A stretch of DNA of 64,000 nt from Rathayibacter caricis DSM 15933 (GCF_003044275.1 NZ_PZPL01000001.1:2914001-2978000); one strand, 5' to 3'. Shown: positions 35,946 to 45,746, numbered from the stretch's first letter. Numbers and translations: made by a program. Notes: generated by a model not told the origin, from the letters alone.

Positions 35946-38588
35946 ATGGTGGAAGACAAGAATTCGAGCGGATCCGATCCGGACCGCGACGAGCCCCGCA
36001 GCGGGGCCAAGAAGATCAGCCGCCTCTTCGGTGGCCGCCGGGCGACCCGGCGGACCGAGTCGAGCGCGCCAGCGACAGGGGGAACGATCATCGATACCGA
36101 CGAGACCGACACGACCGCGCAGGAGACGCCGACCGAGGACGTGAGCGAGGCCCAGAGCCCGACGTCCTCCGTCGCGTTCTTCAACGCCCTGCCCGAGACG
36201 GCGCCCGGCCAGGAGGACGCGCGTCCCGCCCGTCCCGCACTGCCGAGCACGTCGCTCCTGTTCCAGGCGCCCGAGCTGCCCGACTACGTCGAGCTCGCAC
36301 CGCTTCCGCCGCGCGGCGCCCCACTGGGCCTGCGCGAGGAGCGCGAGGCGCCCGCGGAGGAGCAGGGCTCCGTCCGCCGCCGCTCGCGCCGCCGCACCGG
36401 CGAGAGCGACCGCGGCGGGTCGGACGACCCCGAGAACACCGTCGTCCGGGTCCGTCAGCCGCGGGAGCCCCGCGAGCAGCGCGAGCCCGAGCTGATCACC
36501 GAGCCTCAGCGCATCAAGGGCTCCACTCGTCTCGAGGCCAAGAAGCAGCGCCGCCGCGACGGCCGCGACGCCGGCCGCCGACGCACGGTGGTCACCGAGT
36601 CCGAGTTCCTCGCCCGCCGCGAGGCCGTCGACCGCGTGATGGTGGTCCGCTCGAAGCAGGACAGCATCCGCATCGGCGTCCTGGAGGACGGCGTCCTGGC
36701 CGAGCACTACGTCGCCCGCTCGCAGGAGGCGTCCCTCATCGGCAACGTCTACCTCGGCCGCGTGCAGAACGTCCTCCCGAGCATGGAGGCGGCGTTCGTC
36801 GACATCGGACGCGGACGCAACGCCGTCCTCTACTCCGGCGAGGTCGATTGGGACGCCGCGGCGAACCCCGGCGGCCCCCGTCGCATCGAGCTCGCCCTCA
36901 AGCCCGGCGACCGCGTCCTCGTGCAGGTCACGAAGGACCCCGTCGGCCACAAGGGCGCCCGCCTGACGAGCCAGATCTCGCTCCCGGGCCGCTACCTCGT
37001 CTACGTGCCCAACGGCTCGATGAACGGCATCTCCCGCAAGCTCCCCGACACCGAGCGCGCCCGCCTGAAGAAGATCCTCAAGGAGGTCCTTCCCGAGAAC
37101 GTCGGCGTCATCGTGCGCACGGCGGCCGAGGGAGCCACCGAGGAGCAGTTGACCGTCGACGTCGAGCGCCTCACCGCGCAGTGGACGGCGCTCAGCGAGA
37201 AGGCCGCGACCGGCCAGGCGCCGGCTCTCCTGCACAGCGAGCCCGACCTGCTGATCAAGATCGTCCGCGACGTCTTCAACGAGGACTTCGAGAAGATGGT
37301 CATCGCCGGCGACGACGCCCGCGAGACCATCGAGCTCTACCTCAGCCAGGTCGCCCCCGACCTGCTCGAGCGCGTCGAGGTGTACTCGGGCGAGCAGGAC
37401 GCGTTCGACGAGTTCCGCATCACCGAGCAGATCGAGAAGGCTCTCGAGCGCAAGGTCTGGCTGCCGAGCGGCGGCTCGCTCGTCATCGACCGCACTGAGG
37501 CGATGACCGTCGTCGACGTCAACACCGGCAAGTTCGTCGGCTCGGGCGGCAACCTCGAGGAGACCGTCACCAAGAACAACCTCGAGGCCGCGGAGGAGAT
37601 CGTCCGCCAGCTGCGCCTGCGCGACATCGGCGGCATCATCGTGGTCGACTTCATCGACATGGTGCTCGAGTCCAACCGCGACCTCGTGCTGCGCCGCCTG
37701 GTCGAGTGCCTCAGCCGCGACCGCACCAAGCACCAGGTCGCCGAGGTCACCTCGCTCGGCCTCGTGCAGATGACCCGCAAGAAGCTCGGCCTGGGCCTCC
37801 TCGAGACCTTCAGCGAGAACTGCGAGGTGTGCGCGGGCCGCGGAGTCATCGTGCAGCACGACCCGGTCGTCAAGCACCGCTCCACCGCCGCCCCGCAGCA
37901 GGAGCGCCGCCGCGGCGGCCGCTCGGGCGACAGCGCGTCCGGAGGCTCGCCCCGCCAGAACGGCTCCGGCGGCTCGTCCGCCGCGAACGGCCAGAACGGC
38001 TCCGGAGCGAAGAGCGTCAGCACGCACGCCATCACCGACGACGCGAAGAACGCCCTCGCTCAGATCGCGGCGAGCACCATCCACCCCGCGAACGTGCGCC
38101 AGGCCGCCGAGGAGGCCGCCGCGCTCGTCGACGAGGCGTCCGCCGAGTCCGCCCGTACCGAGCCCGTCGAGCCCGTCGAGACCGGGGACTCGGAGCAGAC
38201 CGAGCAGACCGCACCGCGCGAGCAGTCGCGTCGCGGCGAGCGTCCCGCCCGGGGTGAGCGCCGCCGCCGGGGCCGCGACCGCGAGCCGCGCCAGGAGAGC
38301 ACGGGCGATGAGACGGTCGAGGCGCCGGCGGAGCAGTCCGCTCCGCCCGCCGTCGAGGCGCCGGTCGTGCCGATCCTCGACATCCCTATCCCGCCCGCTC
38401 CCGCGACCACGGGTCGTCGGGTGCGCAGCGAGGTCGCCGAGCACCTGCTCGACTCCGTCCTCGATGCACTCCCGGCCCCCAAGCAGCCGGGTCAGGGCCG
38501 CGCCAAGAGCCGCCGGGTGACCACCGCCGCTCTCACGGGCGTCGCGGTCATCCCGGAGCAGACCCCGCGCCGCGCCGAGCAGCAGTAG
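35946..38588 (+). CDS. rne: Ribonuclease E/G
   Basis: The 880-residue endoribonuclease starts with about 220 disordered residues (acidic, then RRRSRRR-type basic), then an S1 domain (GNVYLGRVQNVLPSMEAAFV) and the catalytic domain. The metal-binding Asp residues are in VVDVNTGKFVG and VVDFIDM, and the zinc-link CEVC is at Cys626 and Cys629. The C-terminal ~230 residues are again disordered, with Gly/Ser/Asn-rich and RRGRDR-type RNA-binding patches. It starts mRNA decay and matures rRNA. The ATG at 35946 has GAGGAG at about 9 bases. Actinobacterial RNase E has this core-in-the-middle layout. Confidence 0.93.
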   Translation: MVEDKNSSGSDPDRDEPRSGAKKISRLFGGRRATRRTESSAPATGGTIIDTDETDTTAQETPTEDVSEAQSPTSSVAFFNALPETAPGQEDARPARPALPSTSLLFQAPELPDYVELAPLPPRGAPLGLREEREAPAEEQGSVRRRSRRRTGESDRGGSDDPENTVVRVRQPREPREQREPELITEPQRIKGSTRLEAKKQRRRDGRDAGRRRTVVTESEFLARREAVDRVMVVRSKQDSIRIGVLEDGVLAEHYVARSQEASLIGNVYLGRVQNVLPSMEAAFVDIGRGRNAVLYSGEVDWDAAANPGGPRRIELALKPGDRVLVQVTKDPVGHKGARLTSQISLPGRYLVYVPNGSMNGISRKLPDTERARLKKILKEVLPENVGVIVRTAAEGATEEQLTVDVERLTAQWTALSEKAATGQAPALLHSEPDLLIKIVRDVFNEDFEKMVIAGDDARETIELYLSQVAPDLLERVEVYSGEQDAFDEFRITEQIEKALERKVWLPSGGSLVIDRTEAMTVVDVNTGKFVGSGGNLEETVTKNNLEAAEEIVRQLRLRDIGGIIVVDFIDMVLESNRDLVLRRLVECLSRDRTKHQVAEVTSLGLVQMTRKKLGLGLLETFSENCEVCAGRGVIVQHDPVVKHRSTAAPQQERRRGGRSGDSASGGSPRQNGSGGSSAANGQNGSGAKSVSTHAITDDAKNALAQIAASTIHPANVRQAAEEAAALVDEASAESARTEPVEPVETGDSEQTEQTAPREQSRRGERPARGERRRRGRDREPRQESTGDETVEAPAEQSAPPAVEAPVVPILDIPIPPAPATTGRRVRSEVAEHLLDSVLDALPAPKQPGQGRAKSRRVTTAALTGVAVIPEQTPRRAEQQ

Positions 38589-38603
38589 CGACCGCGCGAG
38601 CGA

Positions 38604-38915
38604 TCAGTGGGGCCCGGTGCCCGGCGAGAGCCGGCGCCGGGCCCTCTCCGTCTCCCGGTCCCGGCCCTTCACGCGTAGACCGCTGCTCAGGAGCCGCTCC
38701 ACCAGTTCGCGTGCGCCGACCGGGATCGCGCCCGCGGCGAGCAGCTCGGATCGGCGCTCCTCGGGGACGTCGTAGTGGTCGAGGTCGAAGCTGCGCTCGG
38801 GGACTCCGGTGCGCCGCGCGAACGCGTGCAGCTCCTCCAACGACTCGTCGCTGACCAGGTGCGCCCAGAGCGTGTCGTGGGCCGGCCACCGCGCCGCGTC
38901 GAGAAGGATCGCCAT
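38604..38915 (-). CDS. DUF4031 domain protein
   Basis: The 103-residue protein shows the DUF4031 pattern: AILLDAARWPAHDTLWAHLVSD, then LDHYDVPEERR and the basic end GLRVKGRD. The family has no known function; its members are small, soluble and often single-gene units. The ATG at 38915 lacks a ribosome site, but TACGAT lies exactly 6 bases before it, so the gene is probably leaderless. It converges on rne. Confidence 0.85.
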   Translation of the reverse strand: MAILLDAARWPAHDTLWAHLVSDESLEELHAFARRTGVPERSFDLDHYDVPEERRSELLAAGAIPVGARELVERLLSSGLRVKGRDRETERARRRLSPGTGPH

Positions 38916-38921
38916 CCATCG

Positions 38922-38927
38922 ATCGTA
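38922..38927 (-). promoter_or_regulatory. -10 box for a leaderless DUF4031 message
   Basis: On the minus strand TACGAT is followed by CGATGG and then the ATG at 38915. Confidence 0.5.
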
Positions 38928-39024
38928 GGCGGCGCGCCTGCCGCCCCGGCCCGCCGCTGTCCACTATCGTGACGGGGTCGTCGGATCGGGCGCGCCGTGC
39001 CGAGAGGCCGTGCGGCCGTGCGAT

Positions 39025-39044
39025 GCCCGCTCTCCGGAGCGGGC
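39025..39044. terminator. Perfect hairpin just before the rplU promoter
   Basis: GCCCGCTC and GAGCGGGC enclose TCCG and are followed by GTTT, whose T residues form the start of the rplU -35 box. It may stop upstream transcription into the ribosomal operon. Confidence 0.5.
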
Positions 39045-39046
39045 GT

Positions 39047-39075
39047 TTGACCGTCGAGCTCCCATCCCGTACTCT
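39047..39075 (+). promoter_or_regulatory. Promoter of rplU-rpmA
   Basis: TTGACC and TACTCT are separated by exactly 17 bases, the clearest sigma-70-type promoter in the window. It predicts a leader of about 195 bases before rplU, long enough for autoregulatory structure. Confidence 0.8.
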
Positions 39076-39275
39076 TGACCGTTGGTGTGGCGCGATCCAT
39101 GTGCTCACGCAGATTTCCGTCGTCGCCCGTCTCCTCACGGAGAGCGGGACGCGGTACCGGTTCCCTCGTTCGGTGTGGGAGACGGGAAAGAAACGGGGCC
39201 CCGCCCCTTCCATACAAGCCCCGGATGGCGCCGTCTCACGACAGCGCCCGTCCAGACGAGAAACAGGTACGAGAA

Positions 39276-39584
39276 GTGGTTTACGCAGTTGTGCGCGCCG
39301 GCGGTCGGCAGGAGAAGGTCGAGGTCGGCACCATCGTGACGATGGACCGCGTCAAGGCCGACGAGAACGGCACCGTGCAGCTGGCTGCCGTGCTCCTCGT
39401 CGACGGAGACTCGATCACCTCGGACGCCTCGGCGCTCGAGAAGGTCTCGGTCACCGCGGAGGTGCTCGAAGAGCTCCGCGGTCCGAAGATCGTCATCCAG
39501 AAGTTCAAGAACAAGACCGGCTACAAGAAGCGCCAGGGGCACCGTCAGGAGCTCACGCGCGTGAAGGTCACTGGCATCAAGTAA
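39276..39584 (+). CDS. rplU: 50S ribosomal protein L21
   Basis: The 102-residue protein fits L21: [17 protein letters not shown] at the N-terminus, and the basic rRNA-binding end [20 protein letters not shown]. It binds 23S rRNA next to L20. The GTG at 39276 is the family start, while the open frame upstream is leader sequence. rpmA follows after 79 bases in the usual rplU-rpmA-obg order. Confidence 0.96.
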   Translation: MVYAVVRAGGRQEKVEVGTIVTMDRVKADENGTVQLAAVLLVDGDSITSDASALEKVSVTAEVLEELRGPKIVIQKFKNKTGYKKRQGHRQELTRVKVTGIK

Positions 39585-39663
39585 CCGCTGACCGCGGAGC
39601 GAGCCATCGCACCGCGGATGTTCAGCACGGGGCTGCGGCCCCCCGGTCTCGAGGAGATGAGAA

Positions 39664-39921
39664 ATGGCACACAAGAAGGGCGCGAGCTCCACTCGCAACG
39701 GTCGTGACTCGAACGCGCAGCGTCTCGGCGTCAAGCGCTTCGGCGGTCAGGTCGTGAACGCAGGCGAGATCATCGTCCGCCAGCGCGGCACCCACTTCCA
39801 CCCCGGCGCCAACGTCGGACGCGGCGGCGACGACACCCTGTTCGCCCTGTCGGCCGGCGCGGTCGAGTTCGGCACCAAGGGCGGCCGCAAGGTCGTCAAC
39901 ATCGTGGCGGCCGCCCAGTAG
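39664..39921 (+). CDS. rpmA: 50S ribosomal protein L27
   Basis: The 85-residue protein has [20 protein letters not shown] at the start, the flexible N-terminus that reaches the peptidyl-transferase centre, and the family strand [10 protein letters not shown]. It begins directly with the mature AHKKG form, so no Firmicutes-type cleaved N-terminal extension is present. GAGGAGATGAGAA precedes the ATG. obg follows after 139 bases. Confidence 0.97.
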   Translation: MAHKKGASSTRNGRDSNAQRLGVKRFGGQVVNAGEIIVRQRGTHFHPGANVGRGGDDTLFALSAGAVEFGTKGGRKVVNIVAAAQ

Positions 39922-40060
39922 GGTCGGTCTCCTCGGCCGAGCAGGCACAGGACGCAAGGGGCGGGCTTCGGCTCGCCCCTTGCGCGTTGCAGCGGCCCGC
40001 CGGCCTCCGGCGCACGGGAACCCCGGCGCCCCCACTCCCGATCGGACGGACAGAACAACC

Positions 40061-41605
40061 ATGGTCACCTTCGTCGACAACGTCACGCTGCACCTGCGTG
40101 CCGGCCACGGCGGGAACGGCTGCGTCTCCGTCCGCCGCGAGAAGTTCAAGCCGCTCGCCGGCCCCGACGGCGGGAACGGCGGTCACGGCGGCGACATCGT
40201 CCTCGTCGCCGACCCGCAGGTCACGACACTCCTCGCCTACCACCGCCACCCGCACCAGTCCTCCGAGAACGGCGGGCCCGGGATGGGCGACCACCGCGCC
40301 GGAGGCAACGGCGAGCTCCTCGAGCTGACCGTCCCGGTCGGCACCGTCGTGAAGTCACCCGACGGCGAGCAGCTCATCGACATGGACGAACCGGGTCTCC
40401 GCTTCGTCATCGCTCCTGGCGGTCAGGGCGGTCTGGGCAACGCGTCGCTCGCCACCACGAAGCGCAAGGCCCCCGGGTTCGCGCTGCTCGGCACCCCGGG
40501 CTGGGAGGGCGACGTCGTCCTCGAGCTCAAGACCGTCGCCGACGTCGCACTCGTCGGGTTCCCCTCCGCGGGCAAGTCGAGCCTCGTCGCCGCCATCTCG
40601 GCCGCGAAGCCGAAGATCGCCGACTACCCCTTCACCACGCTCGCCCCGAACCTCGGCGTCGTGCAGGCGGGGGAGTCGCGCTACACCGTCGCCGACGTCC
40701 CCGGCCTGATCGAGGGCGCGAGCGAGGGCAAGGGGCTCGGCCTCGAGTTCCTCCGTCACGTCGAGCGCTGCACGGCGCTCGTGCACGTCCTGGACTGCGC
40801 CACTCTCGAGCCGGGTCGCGACCCGCTGACCGACCTCGACGTCATCCTGGGCGAGCTCGCGGCCTACCCCGTCGGCGACGGCCAGGTCCCGCTGCTGGAG
40901 CGTCCTCAGCTGATCGCCCTCAACAAGGTCGACGTGCCCGAGGCCCAGGAGCTCGCCGCGTTCGTGCGCAACGACCTCGAAGCGCGCGGCTACCGCGTCT
41001 TCGAGATCTCGACCGTCAGCCACAAGGGCCTCCGCCAGCTGACCTTCGCCCTGGCCGAGATCGTCGAGCAGCACCGCGCCGAGCTCGCTGCGGCACCCCA
41101 GGTGGAGCGGATCACCATCCGCCCGCGGGCCGTCGACGAGAAGGACTTCGAGATCCGCGTCGAGGGCGGCTCCTACGGCAACATCTACCGGGTGCTGGGC
41201 ACGAAGCCCGTGCGCTGGGTCGCGCAGACCGACTTCACCAACGACGAGGCCGTCGGCTTCCTCGCCGACCGGCTCGCGAAGCTGGGCGTCGAGAACGGCC
41301 TGTTCGCGGCGGGAGCCGTCGCCGGCTCCACCGTCGTCATCGGCCGGGGCGACGGAGTCGTCTTCGACTGGGAGCCGACCCTCACCTCCACGGCGGAGCT
41401 CCTCACCGCGCCCCGCGGCACCGATGTGCGGCTCGAGGACAACCGCCGCAAGACGCGCAACGAGCGCCGCGACGAGTACTTCGAGCGGATGGACGCCAAG
41501 GCGGAGGCCCGCGCGGAGCTCGAGCGCGAGCGCCTGGGCGGCGTGTGGCGCGTCTCCGACGAGGACGACGCCGTCGACACCGTCGAGGCGGACCGCGAGG
41601 ACTGA
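40061..41605 (+). CDS. obgE: Obg/CgtA GTPase
   Basis: The 514-residue GTPase helps assemble the 50S subunit. The Gly-rich Obg fold is at the N-terminus ([32 protein letters not shown]). The GTPase domain has [10 protein letters not shown] (G1), DVPGLIEGA (G3) and NKVD (G4), and a C-terminal OCT domain follows ([20 protein letters not shown]), then an acidic/basic tail. The ATG at 40061 starts the family's [11 protein letters not shown] strand. It follows the ribosomal genes in the typical order. Confidence 0.96.
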   Translation: MVTFVDNVTLHLRAGHGGNGCVSVRREKFKPLAGPDGGNGGHGGDIVLVADPQVTTLLAYHRHPHQSSENGGPGMGDHRAGGNGELLELTVPVGTVVKSPDGEQLIDMDEPGLRFVIAPGGQGGLGNASLATTKRKAPGFALLGTPGWEGDVVLELKTVADVALVGFPSAGKSSLVAAISAAKPKIADYPFTTLAPNLGVVQAGESRYTVADVPGLIEGASEGKGLGLEFLRHVERCTALVHVLDCATLEPGRDPLTDLDVILGELAAYPVGDGQVPLLERPQLIALNKVDVPEAQELAAFVRNDLEARGYRVFEISTVSHKGLRQLTFALAEIVEQHRAELAAAPQVERITIRPRAVDEKDFEIRVEGGSYGNIYRVLGTKPVRWVAQTDFTNDEAVGFLADRLAKLGVENGLFAAGAVAGSTVVIGRGDGVVFDWEPTLTSTAELLTAPRGTDVRLEDNRRKTRNERRDEYFERMDAKAEARAELERERLGGVWRVSDEDDAVDTVEADRED

Positions 41606-41665
41606 CCTCCGGAGCCCGGCGCTCGCGGAGGTGCCGGGCTCCGTCCGTCGTCCGCAACGGAGCAC

Positions 41666-41671
41666 TACACT
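41666..41671 (+). promoter_or_regulatory. -10 box for a leaderless proA message
   Basis: TACACT is followed by 6 bases and the proA ATG at 41678. No Shine-Dalgarno sequence lies between. Confidence 0.55.
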
Positions 41672-41677
41672 GTCCGG

Positions 41678-42946
41678 ATGCCGCAGACGACCCTCGACAG
41701 CACCGCTCTGACGGAGCGGTTCGCCGCCTCCCGCACCGCGTCCCGATCCCTCCGGAGTGCGACGACCGAGCTGAAGAACCGCGCGCTCCTCGCGATCGCC
41801 GACGCCGTCCGCTCGGGCGCCGACCGCATCGTGCCGGCGAACGACCTCGATCTCGCGAACGGGCGGGAGAACGGGATGAGCACCGGTCTGCAGGACCGCC
41901 TCCGCCTCGACGAGGCGCGACTGGGCTCCCTGGCCGACGCCGTCGTCGCCGTCGCCGGTCTCGTCGACCCGGTGGGGCAGACCGTCCGGGGGTCGAACCT
42001 GCCCAACGGCGCCTCGCTCACGCAGGTGCGCGTCCCGTTCGGCGTCGTCGGAGCCATCTACGAGGCGCGCCCGAACGTGACGATCGACATCGCCGCGCTC
42101 GCGCTCAAGAGCGGCAACGCGGTGATCCTGCGCGGCGGGTCCGCCGCCGAGAACACGAACCGGGTGCTGGTCGAGCTGCTGCAGGAGGCGATCGCCTCCG
42201 TCGGACTGCCGCGCGAGCTGGTGCAGACCGTCGACGACCACGGCCGCGAGGGCGCGAAGGCGCTCATGCGCGCCCGGGGCTACGTCGACGTCCTCGTCCC
42301 GAGGGGGAGCGCAGGGCTCATCGAGTCCGTCGTCACCGAGTCCACCGTGCCGGTGATCGAGACCGGGGCGGGAGTGGTGCACGTCTTCCTCGACGCCTCG
42401 GCCCACGAGCAGTGGGCGGTCGACATCGTGCACAACGCCAAGACGCAGCGTCCGAGCACCTGCAACGCCCTCGAGACCCTGCTGGTGCACCGCGACGCGG
42501 CGGAGCGCCTGCTGCCGCCGGTCCTCGGCCGGCTCGAGCGCGCGGGCGTCACGGTCCACGGCGACGACCGCGTCCGCGCGCTGCACCCCTCCGCGGTCGC
42601 GGCGACGGAGGAGGACTGGTCGGCCGAGTACTACTCGCTCGACATCGCCGTTGCGATCGTCGACGACCTCGACGCGGCGATGGCCCACATCGCGCGCTAC
42701 TCCACGCACCACACCGAGTCGATCGTGACCAACGACCTCGCGAACGCCGAGCGGTTCCTCGCCGAGGTCGACTCGGCCGTCGTCATGGTGAACGCGTCGA
42801 CCCGCTTCACCGACGGAGGCGAGTTCGGCTTCGGGGCCGAGGTCGGCATCTCCACGCAGAAGCTGCACGCGCGCGGGCCGATGGGGTTGCCCGAGCTGAC
42901 GAGCACCAAATGGCTGCTGCGCGGTGCCGGGCAGGTCCGCGCCTAG
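41678..42946 (+). CDS. proA: Glutamate-5-semialdehyde dehydrogenase (gamma-glutamyl phosphate reductase)
   Basis: The 422-residue aldehyde-dehydrogenase-fold enzyme reduces glutamyl 5-phosphate with NADPH in proline synthesis. The catalytic Cys is in QRPSTCNALET, and the cofactor region has YEARPNVTIDIAALALKSGN and GAVYEARP-type sequence. In many actinobacteria proB lies between obg and proA; here obg is followed directly by proA, so glutamate kinase must be encoded elsewhere. The ATG is probably used on a leaderless message. Confidence 0.95.
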   Translation: MPQTTLDSTALTERFAASRTASRSLRSATTELKNRALLAIADAVRSGADRIVPANDLDLANGRENGMSTGLQDRLRLDEARLGSLADAVVAVAGLVDPVGQTVRGSNLPNGASLTQVRVPFGVVGAIYEARPNVTIDIAALALKSGNAVILRGGSAAENTNRVLVELLQEAIASVGLPRELVQTVDDHGREGAKALMRARGYVDVLVPRGSAGLIESVVTESTVPVIETGAGVVHVFLDASAHEQWAVDIVHNAKTQRPSTCNALETLLVHRDAAERLLPPVLGRLERAGVTVHGDDRVRALHPSAVAATEEDWSAEYYSLDIAVAIVDDLDAAMAHIARYSTHHTESIVTNDLANAERFLAEVDSAVVMVNASTRFTDGGEFGFGAEVGISTQKLHARGPMGLPELTSTKWLLRGAGQVRA

Positions 42947-43012
42947 TCCCGACAGCGGCCGGGTAGACTCGACAGCGCCCGCGCGGGCACCACGACCTTC
43001 AAGGAGCACCGA

Positions 43013-43207
43013 ATGTCCCTGGCCACGACCGTCCTGGCAGAAGCATCGACGCACGTCGAGCTGCCGTTCCCCGCGATCGTGTTCGGCCTCATCGCCGCCG
43101 TCGCGTTCGTCGGCCTCGGCTTCGTGACCTGGAGCTACCGCGACGTGTCGAACCGCCACGCGCACAAGACCTCCGGATCGGCCGACCAGCACGGACACGG
43201 CCACTAG
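43013..43207 (+). CDS. Small His-rich single-pass membrane protein, 64 aa
   Basis: The 64-residue protein has one membrane helix (FPAIVFGLIAAVAFVGLGFVTW, split as residues ~19-40) and a cytoplasm-facing tail ending HAHKTSGSADQHGHGH. The His-rich end could bind a metal, but that is inference. AAGGAGCACCGA precedes the ATG, and a TAGACT box at 42963-42968 can drive it. Its stop is 18 bases before nadD. Similar short proteins occur next to nadD in related actinobacteria, as far as I recall. Function is unknown. Confidence 0.75.
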   Translation: MSLATTVLAEASTHVELPFPAIVFGLIAAVAFVGLGFVTWSYRDVSNRHAHKTSGSADQHGHGH

Positions 43208-43225
43208 GCCGGAGGCTCCGCGATC

Positions 43226-43837
43226 GTGACGTCCGCCGCGAGCGGCGATCCCCGGCGTCCGCGCATCGGCGTGATGGGCGGAACGTTCGACCCCATCCAC
43301 CACGGGCACCTCGTCGCGGCGTCCGAGGTCGCGCAGTCGTTCGACCTCGACGAGGTCGTCTTCGTCCCCACCGGGCAGCCCTGGCACAAGAAGACGGTGA
43401 CCTCCGCCGAGCATCGCTACCTGATGACGGTCATCGCGACCGCCTCGAACCCGAGCTTCACCGTGAGCCGCGTCGACGTCGACCGGATCGGCACCACCTA
43501 CACGATCGACACCCTGCGCGACATCCACGCCGCGCATCCCGACGCCGAGCTCTTCTTCATCACCGGAGCCGACGCGGTCGCGCAGATCCTGAGCTGGAAG
43601 GACTACGACGAGCTCTGGGAGCTCGCGCACTTCGTCGCTGTCAGCAGGCCCGGCCACGTCCTGAACGTTTCGGGATTGCCGGCACAGGACGTATCCTTGT
43701 TGGAGATTCCGGCGCTCGCGATTTCCTCGACTGACTGTCGGAGCCGCGTGAACCGGGGTCGTCCGGTCTGGTACCTGGTTCCCGACGGTGTCGTCCAGTA
43801 CATCTCGAAGCACCATCTGTATCGGAGTACGTCATGA
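43226..43837 (+). CDS. nadD: Nicotinate-nucleotide adenylyltransferase
   Basis: The 203-residue nucleotidyltransferase makes nicotinate adenine dinucleotide from NaMN and ATP. The signature [18 protein letters not shown] (GXFXPxHxGH) is near residues 15-32 and [10 protein letters not shown] near the C-terminus corresponds to the ISxTxxR motif. The start is a GTG at 43226 with GGAGG (43211-43215) before it. Its last codons overlap the next ATG by 4 bases, so nadD, the acidic membrane protein and rsfS are one operon. Confidence 0.94.
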   Translation: MTSAASGDPRRPRIGVMGGTFDPIHHGHLVAASEVAQSFDLDEVVFVPTGQPWHKKTVTSAEHRYLMTVIATASNPSFTVSRVDVDRIGTTYTIDTLRDIHAAHPDAELFFITGADAVAQILSWKDYDELWELAHFVAVSRPGHVLNVSGLPAQDVSLLEIPALAISSTDCRSRVNRGRPVWYLVPDGVVQYISKHHLYRSTS

Positions 43838-44952
43838 CAGTCCAGCCCGAGGAGAAGCCGCTCACCCGGCGAGAGATCCGCGAGCGCGAACGCCGCGAGG
43901 CGGGGCTCGCCCCGGCCGCCGCAGCGCCCACGACCTCGCGACGCGCCGCCACCGCCTCGGTGACCGCTGCGGGGGACATGCCCGTGCTCACGCCGGTCCA
44001 GACCCTCCGCATCGAGGCGCCCCAGGCGTCTCCCGCCCGGGAGCCGGACCTGCGGACGTCCGCTCTCGAGGTCGTGCTGCCGGAGGGCGTCGAGCGTTCC
44101 AGCCTCACGCGCCGCGAGCTCCGCGCGCTGCACGCGCAGCAGCAAGCCGCGAAGCTCGCTGCCTCGCCGACGACCGCTTCCGCGCCCGGAGTGGCGACGA
44201 CGCAGCCGGACGAGCCGGCCTCGGTCGACGACGCCGTCGGGCGCGCCTCCGAGCTCCCCTCCTCCGAGACCGACTCGGGCGACTCCGACTCGGGCGACTC
44301 CGACTCGGGCGACTCCGACGAGCGGGCGCAGCAGGACGACGACGCGACCCGTGACTCCGGGACCGTCGAGCCCAAGCTCAACACCGCCCTCTTCGCGACC
44401 GTGGGCACGCTCGACCTCGGCGACGAGAAGGCGACGGAGATCACGGGCAGCTTCCACCCGCCGATCGAGCACCTCGCGATCACGGAGGAGCTCGACAGCA
44501 AGTCGAAGGAGGAGGTCGACGCCTCGTTCGACGAGCTCATCGCCCGCGGGGTCTCCTCCACCGGAGCGGTGACGACGACCAACGCCCTGATCCTCCCCAC
44601 GACCGGTGCCGGCGACGTCGTCGAGGGGCGCTCGGACACCGGCGAGGTCCTCGTGACCGGCACCTTCGAGCTCCCGCGGAGCCTCGGGTCGACGGGCCAG
44701 CACCCGAACCTGTACGACTCGCCCGACGTCGACCGCTACGTCGACCGGATCGACCGCGAGCAGCCCGCCGCCGACTCCGAGCCGGTCCGTGCGTCCAGCG
44801 CCGTCTCGACCCACGCCGCCGGTACCGCGATGATCGCCCCGCAGAAGAAGCGCGGCATCAGCGCTCCCGTCGTCCTCGCGATCACGGCGGCCGTCCTCCT
44901 CGTCGCCTCGATCGCGCTGTTCATCGGCGGCTTCGTCCTCAACATCTTCTGA
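43834..44952 (+). CDS. Tail-anchored acidic membrane protein of unknown function, 372 aa
   Basis: This protein has a long, mainly disordered hydrophilic part and a single C-terminal membrane helix ([20 protein letters not shown], about residues 345-365) with only a few residues after it. Two short basic motifs, [15 protein letters not shown] (residues 10-24) and [18 protein letters not shown], resemble each other. An exact 15 bp repeat (44272-44316) encodes three DSGDS units. I recognise no domain. Its ATG overlaps the nadD stop and rsfS follows after 27 bases, so it is co-expressed with both. A cell-envelope or division-linked role would be guesswork. Confidence 0.75.
   Translation: MTVQPEEKPLTRREIRERERREAGLAPAAAAPTTSRRAATASVTAAGDMPVLTPVQTLRIEAPQASPAREPDLRTSALEVVLPEGVERSSLTRRELRALHAQQQAAKLAASPTTASAPGVATTQPDEPASVDDAVGRASELPSSETDSGDSDSGDSDSGDSDERAQQDDDATRDSGTVEPKLNTALFATVGTLDLGDEKATEITGSFHPPIEHLAITEELDSKSKEEVDASFDELIARGVSSTGAVTTTNALILPTTGAGDVVEGRSDTGEVLVTGTFELPRSLGSTGQHPNLYDSPDVDRYVDRIDREQPAADSEPVRASSAVSTHAAGTAMIAPQKKRGISAPVVLAITAAVLLVASIALFIGGFVLNIF
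44272..44316 (+). repeat. Three exact 15 bp tandem repeats
   Basis: The unit GACTCGGGCGACTCC occurs three times without change and encodes DSGDS each time. Exact identity suggests recent slippage and possible length variation between strains. Confidence 0.85.
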
Positions 44953-44979
44953 TCCGCTCTCCCCGACACTGAAGGCTTC

Positions 44980-45375
44980 ATGACTGCGACCGATTCCGCC
45001 CGCGCCCTGCTCGACATCGCGGCCACAGCCGCCGACTCCAAGGGCGGGGAGGATCTGGTCGCGCTCGACGTGTCGGGCCCGCTGCCGCTGGTCGACATCT
45101 TCCTGCTCGTGACCGGGCGCTCCGAGCGCAACGTGGTCGCGATCGCCAACGAGGTCGAGGACCGCCTGATCGCCTCGGGCAGGAAGCCGCTGCGCCGCGA
45201 GGGCCGCTCCGAGGGGCGCTGGATCCTGCTCGACTTCGGCGACCTCGTCGTCCACGTCTTCCACGAGGAGGACCGGATGTACTACTCGCTCGAGCGCCTG
45301 TGGAAGGACTGCCCGACCGTGCCCTTCACCGTCGACCAGCCCGTGCCCGCCGACTCCTCGGCTCCCTCGCACTGA
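44980..45375 (+). CDS. rsfS: Ribosomal silencing factor RsfS
   Basis: The 131-residue protein matches RsfS/Iojap: DLVALDVSGPLPLVDIFLL, then the TGRSERNV segment, the strand pair around EGRWILLDFGDLVVHVFH, and YYSLERLWKD at the end. It binds L14 on the large subunit and blocks subunit joining in starvation. GAAGG precedes the ATG. The order nadD, membrane protein, rsfS is one operon. Confidence 0.94.
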   Translation: MTATDSARALLDIAATAADSKGGEDLVALDVSGPLPLVDIFLLVTGRSERNVVAIANEVEDRLIASGRKPLRREGRSEGRWILLDFGDLVVHVFHEEDRMYYSLERLWKDCPTVPFTVDQPVPADSSAPSH

Positions 45376-45425
45376 CGAACACGCCCGGTGGCAGGGCTCG
45401 ATTTCGTCTGACGCACTTCGTGTTG

Positions 45426-45431
45426 TAGATT
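45426..45431 (+). promoter_or_regulatory. Putative -10 box for tRNA-Ala
   Basis: TAGATT lies 49 bases before the tRNA in the most AT-rich patch of the gap, with a weak TTTCGT at the -35 position. Confidence 0.4.
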
Positions 45432-45480
45432 ATTCGAGTTGCTTCCGCCGGGCGGAGGGAACGGAACAGGCAAGACGAAC

Positions 45481-45553
45481 GGGTCCGTGGCGCAGCTGGT
45501 AGCGCACCTGCATGGCATGCAGGGGGTCAGGGGTTCGAATCCCCTCGGATCCA
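45481..45553 (+). tRNA. tRNA-Ala (anticodon GGC)
   Basis: Acceptor GGGTCCG pairs with CGGATCC (one G-T wobble), followed by discriminator A. The anticodon stem CCTGC/GCAGG holds the loop ATGGCAT, giving GGC. The D arm GCGCAGCTGGTAGCGC and the T arm CAGGGGTTCGAATCCCCTC are complete. CCA is not encoded. Confidence 0.95.
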
Positions 45554-45560
45554 CCGAGAC

Positions 45561-45590
45561 ACAAGAGCCGCCCCTCGGGGCGGCTCTTGT
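45561..45590 (+). terminator. Terminator of tRNA-Ala
   Basis: Perfect 14 bp arms ACAAGAGCCGCCCC and GGGGCGGCTCTTGT with a two-base centre start 7 bases after the mature tRNA end. Confidence 0.85.
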
Positions 45591-45746
45591 GCGTTGAGGG
45601 CGCACATGCTCTCCGGGTGAGCGTCGGCCGTGCGGAATCCGGAAACCCGCCCGACACGTCCGACCGGTACGGTGAGAGGGTCCGCCTCCGCCGAGCCGGA
45701 TCGACCGGCCGCCGCGGAGCGAGCGGCCTCTGCAGGAAGAGAAGCC

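Noticed and set aside
40355..43816. Minus-strand frame of 1153 codons opposite obg, proA and nadD
   Set aside because: Antisense shadow across three convincing genes and their spacers.
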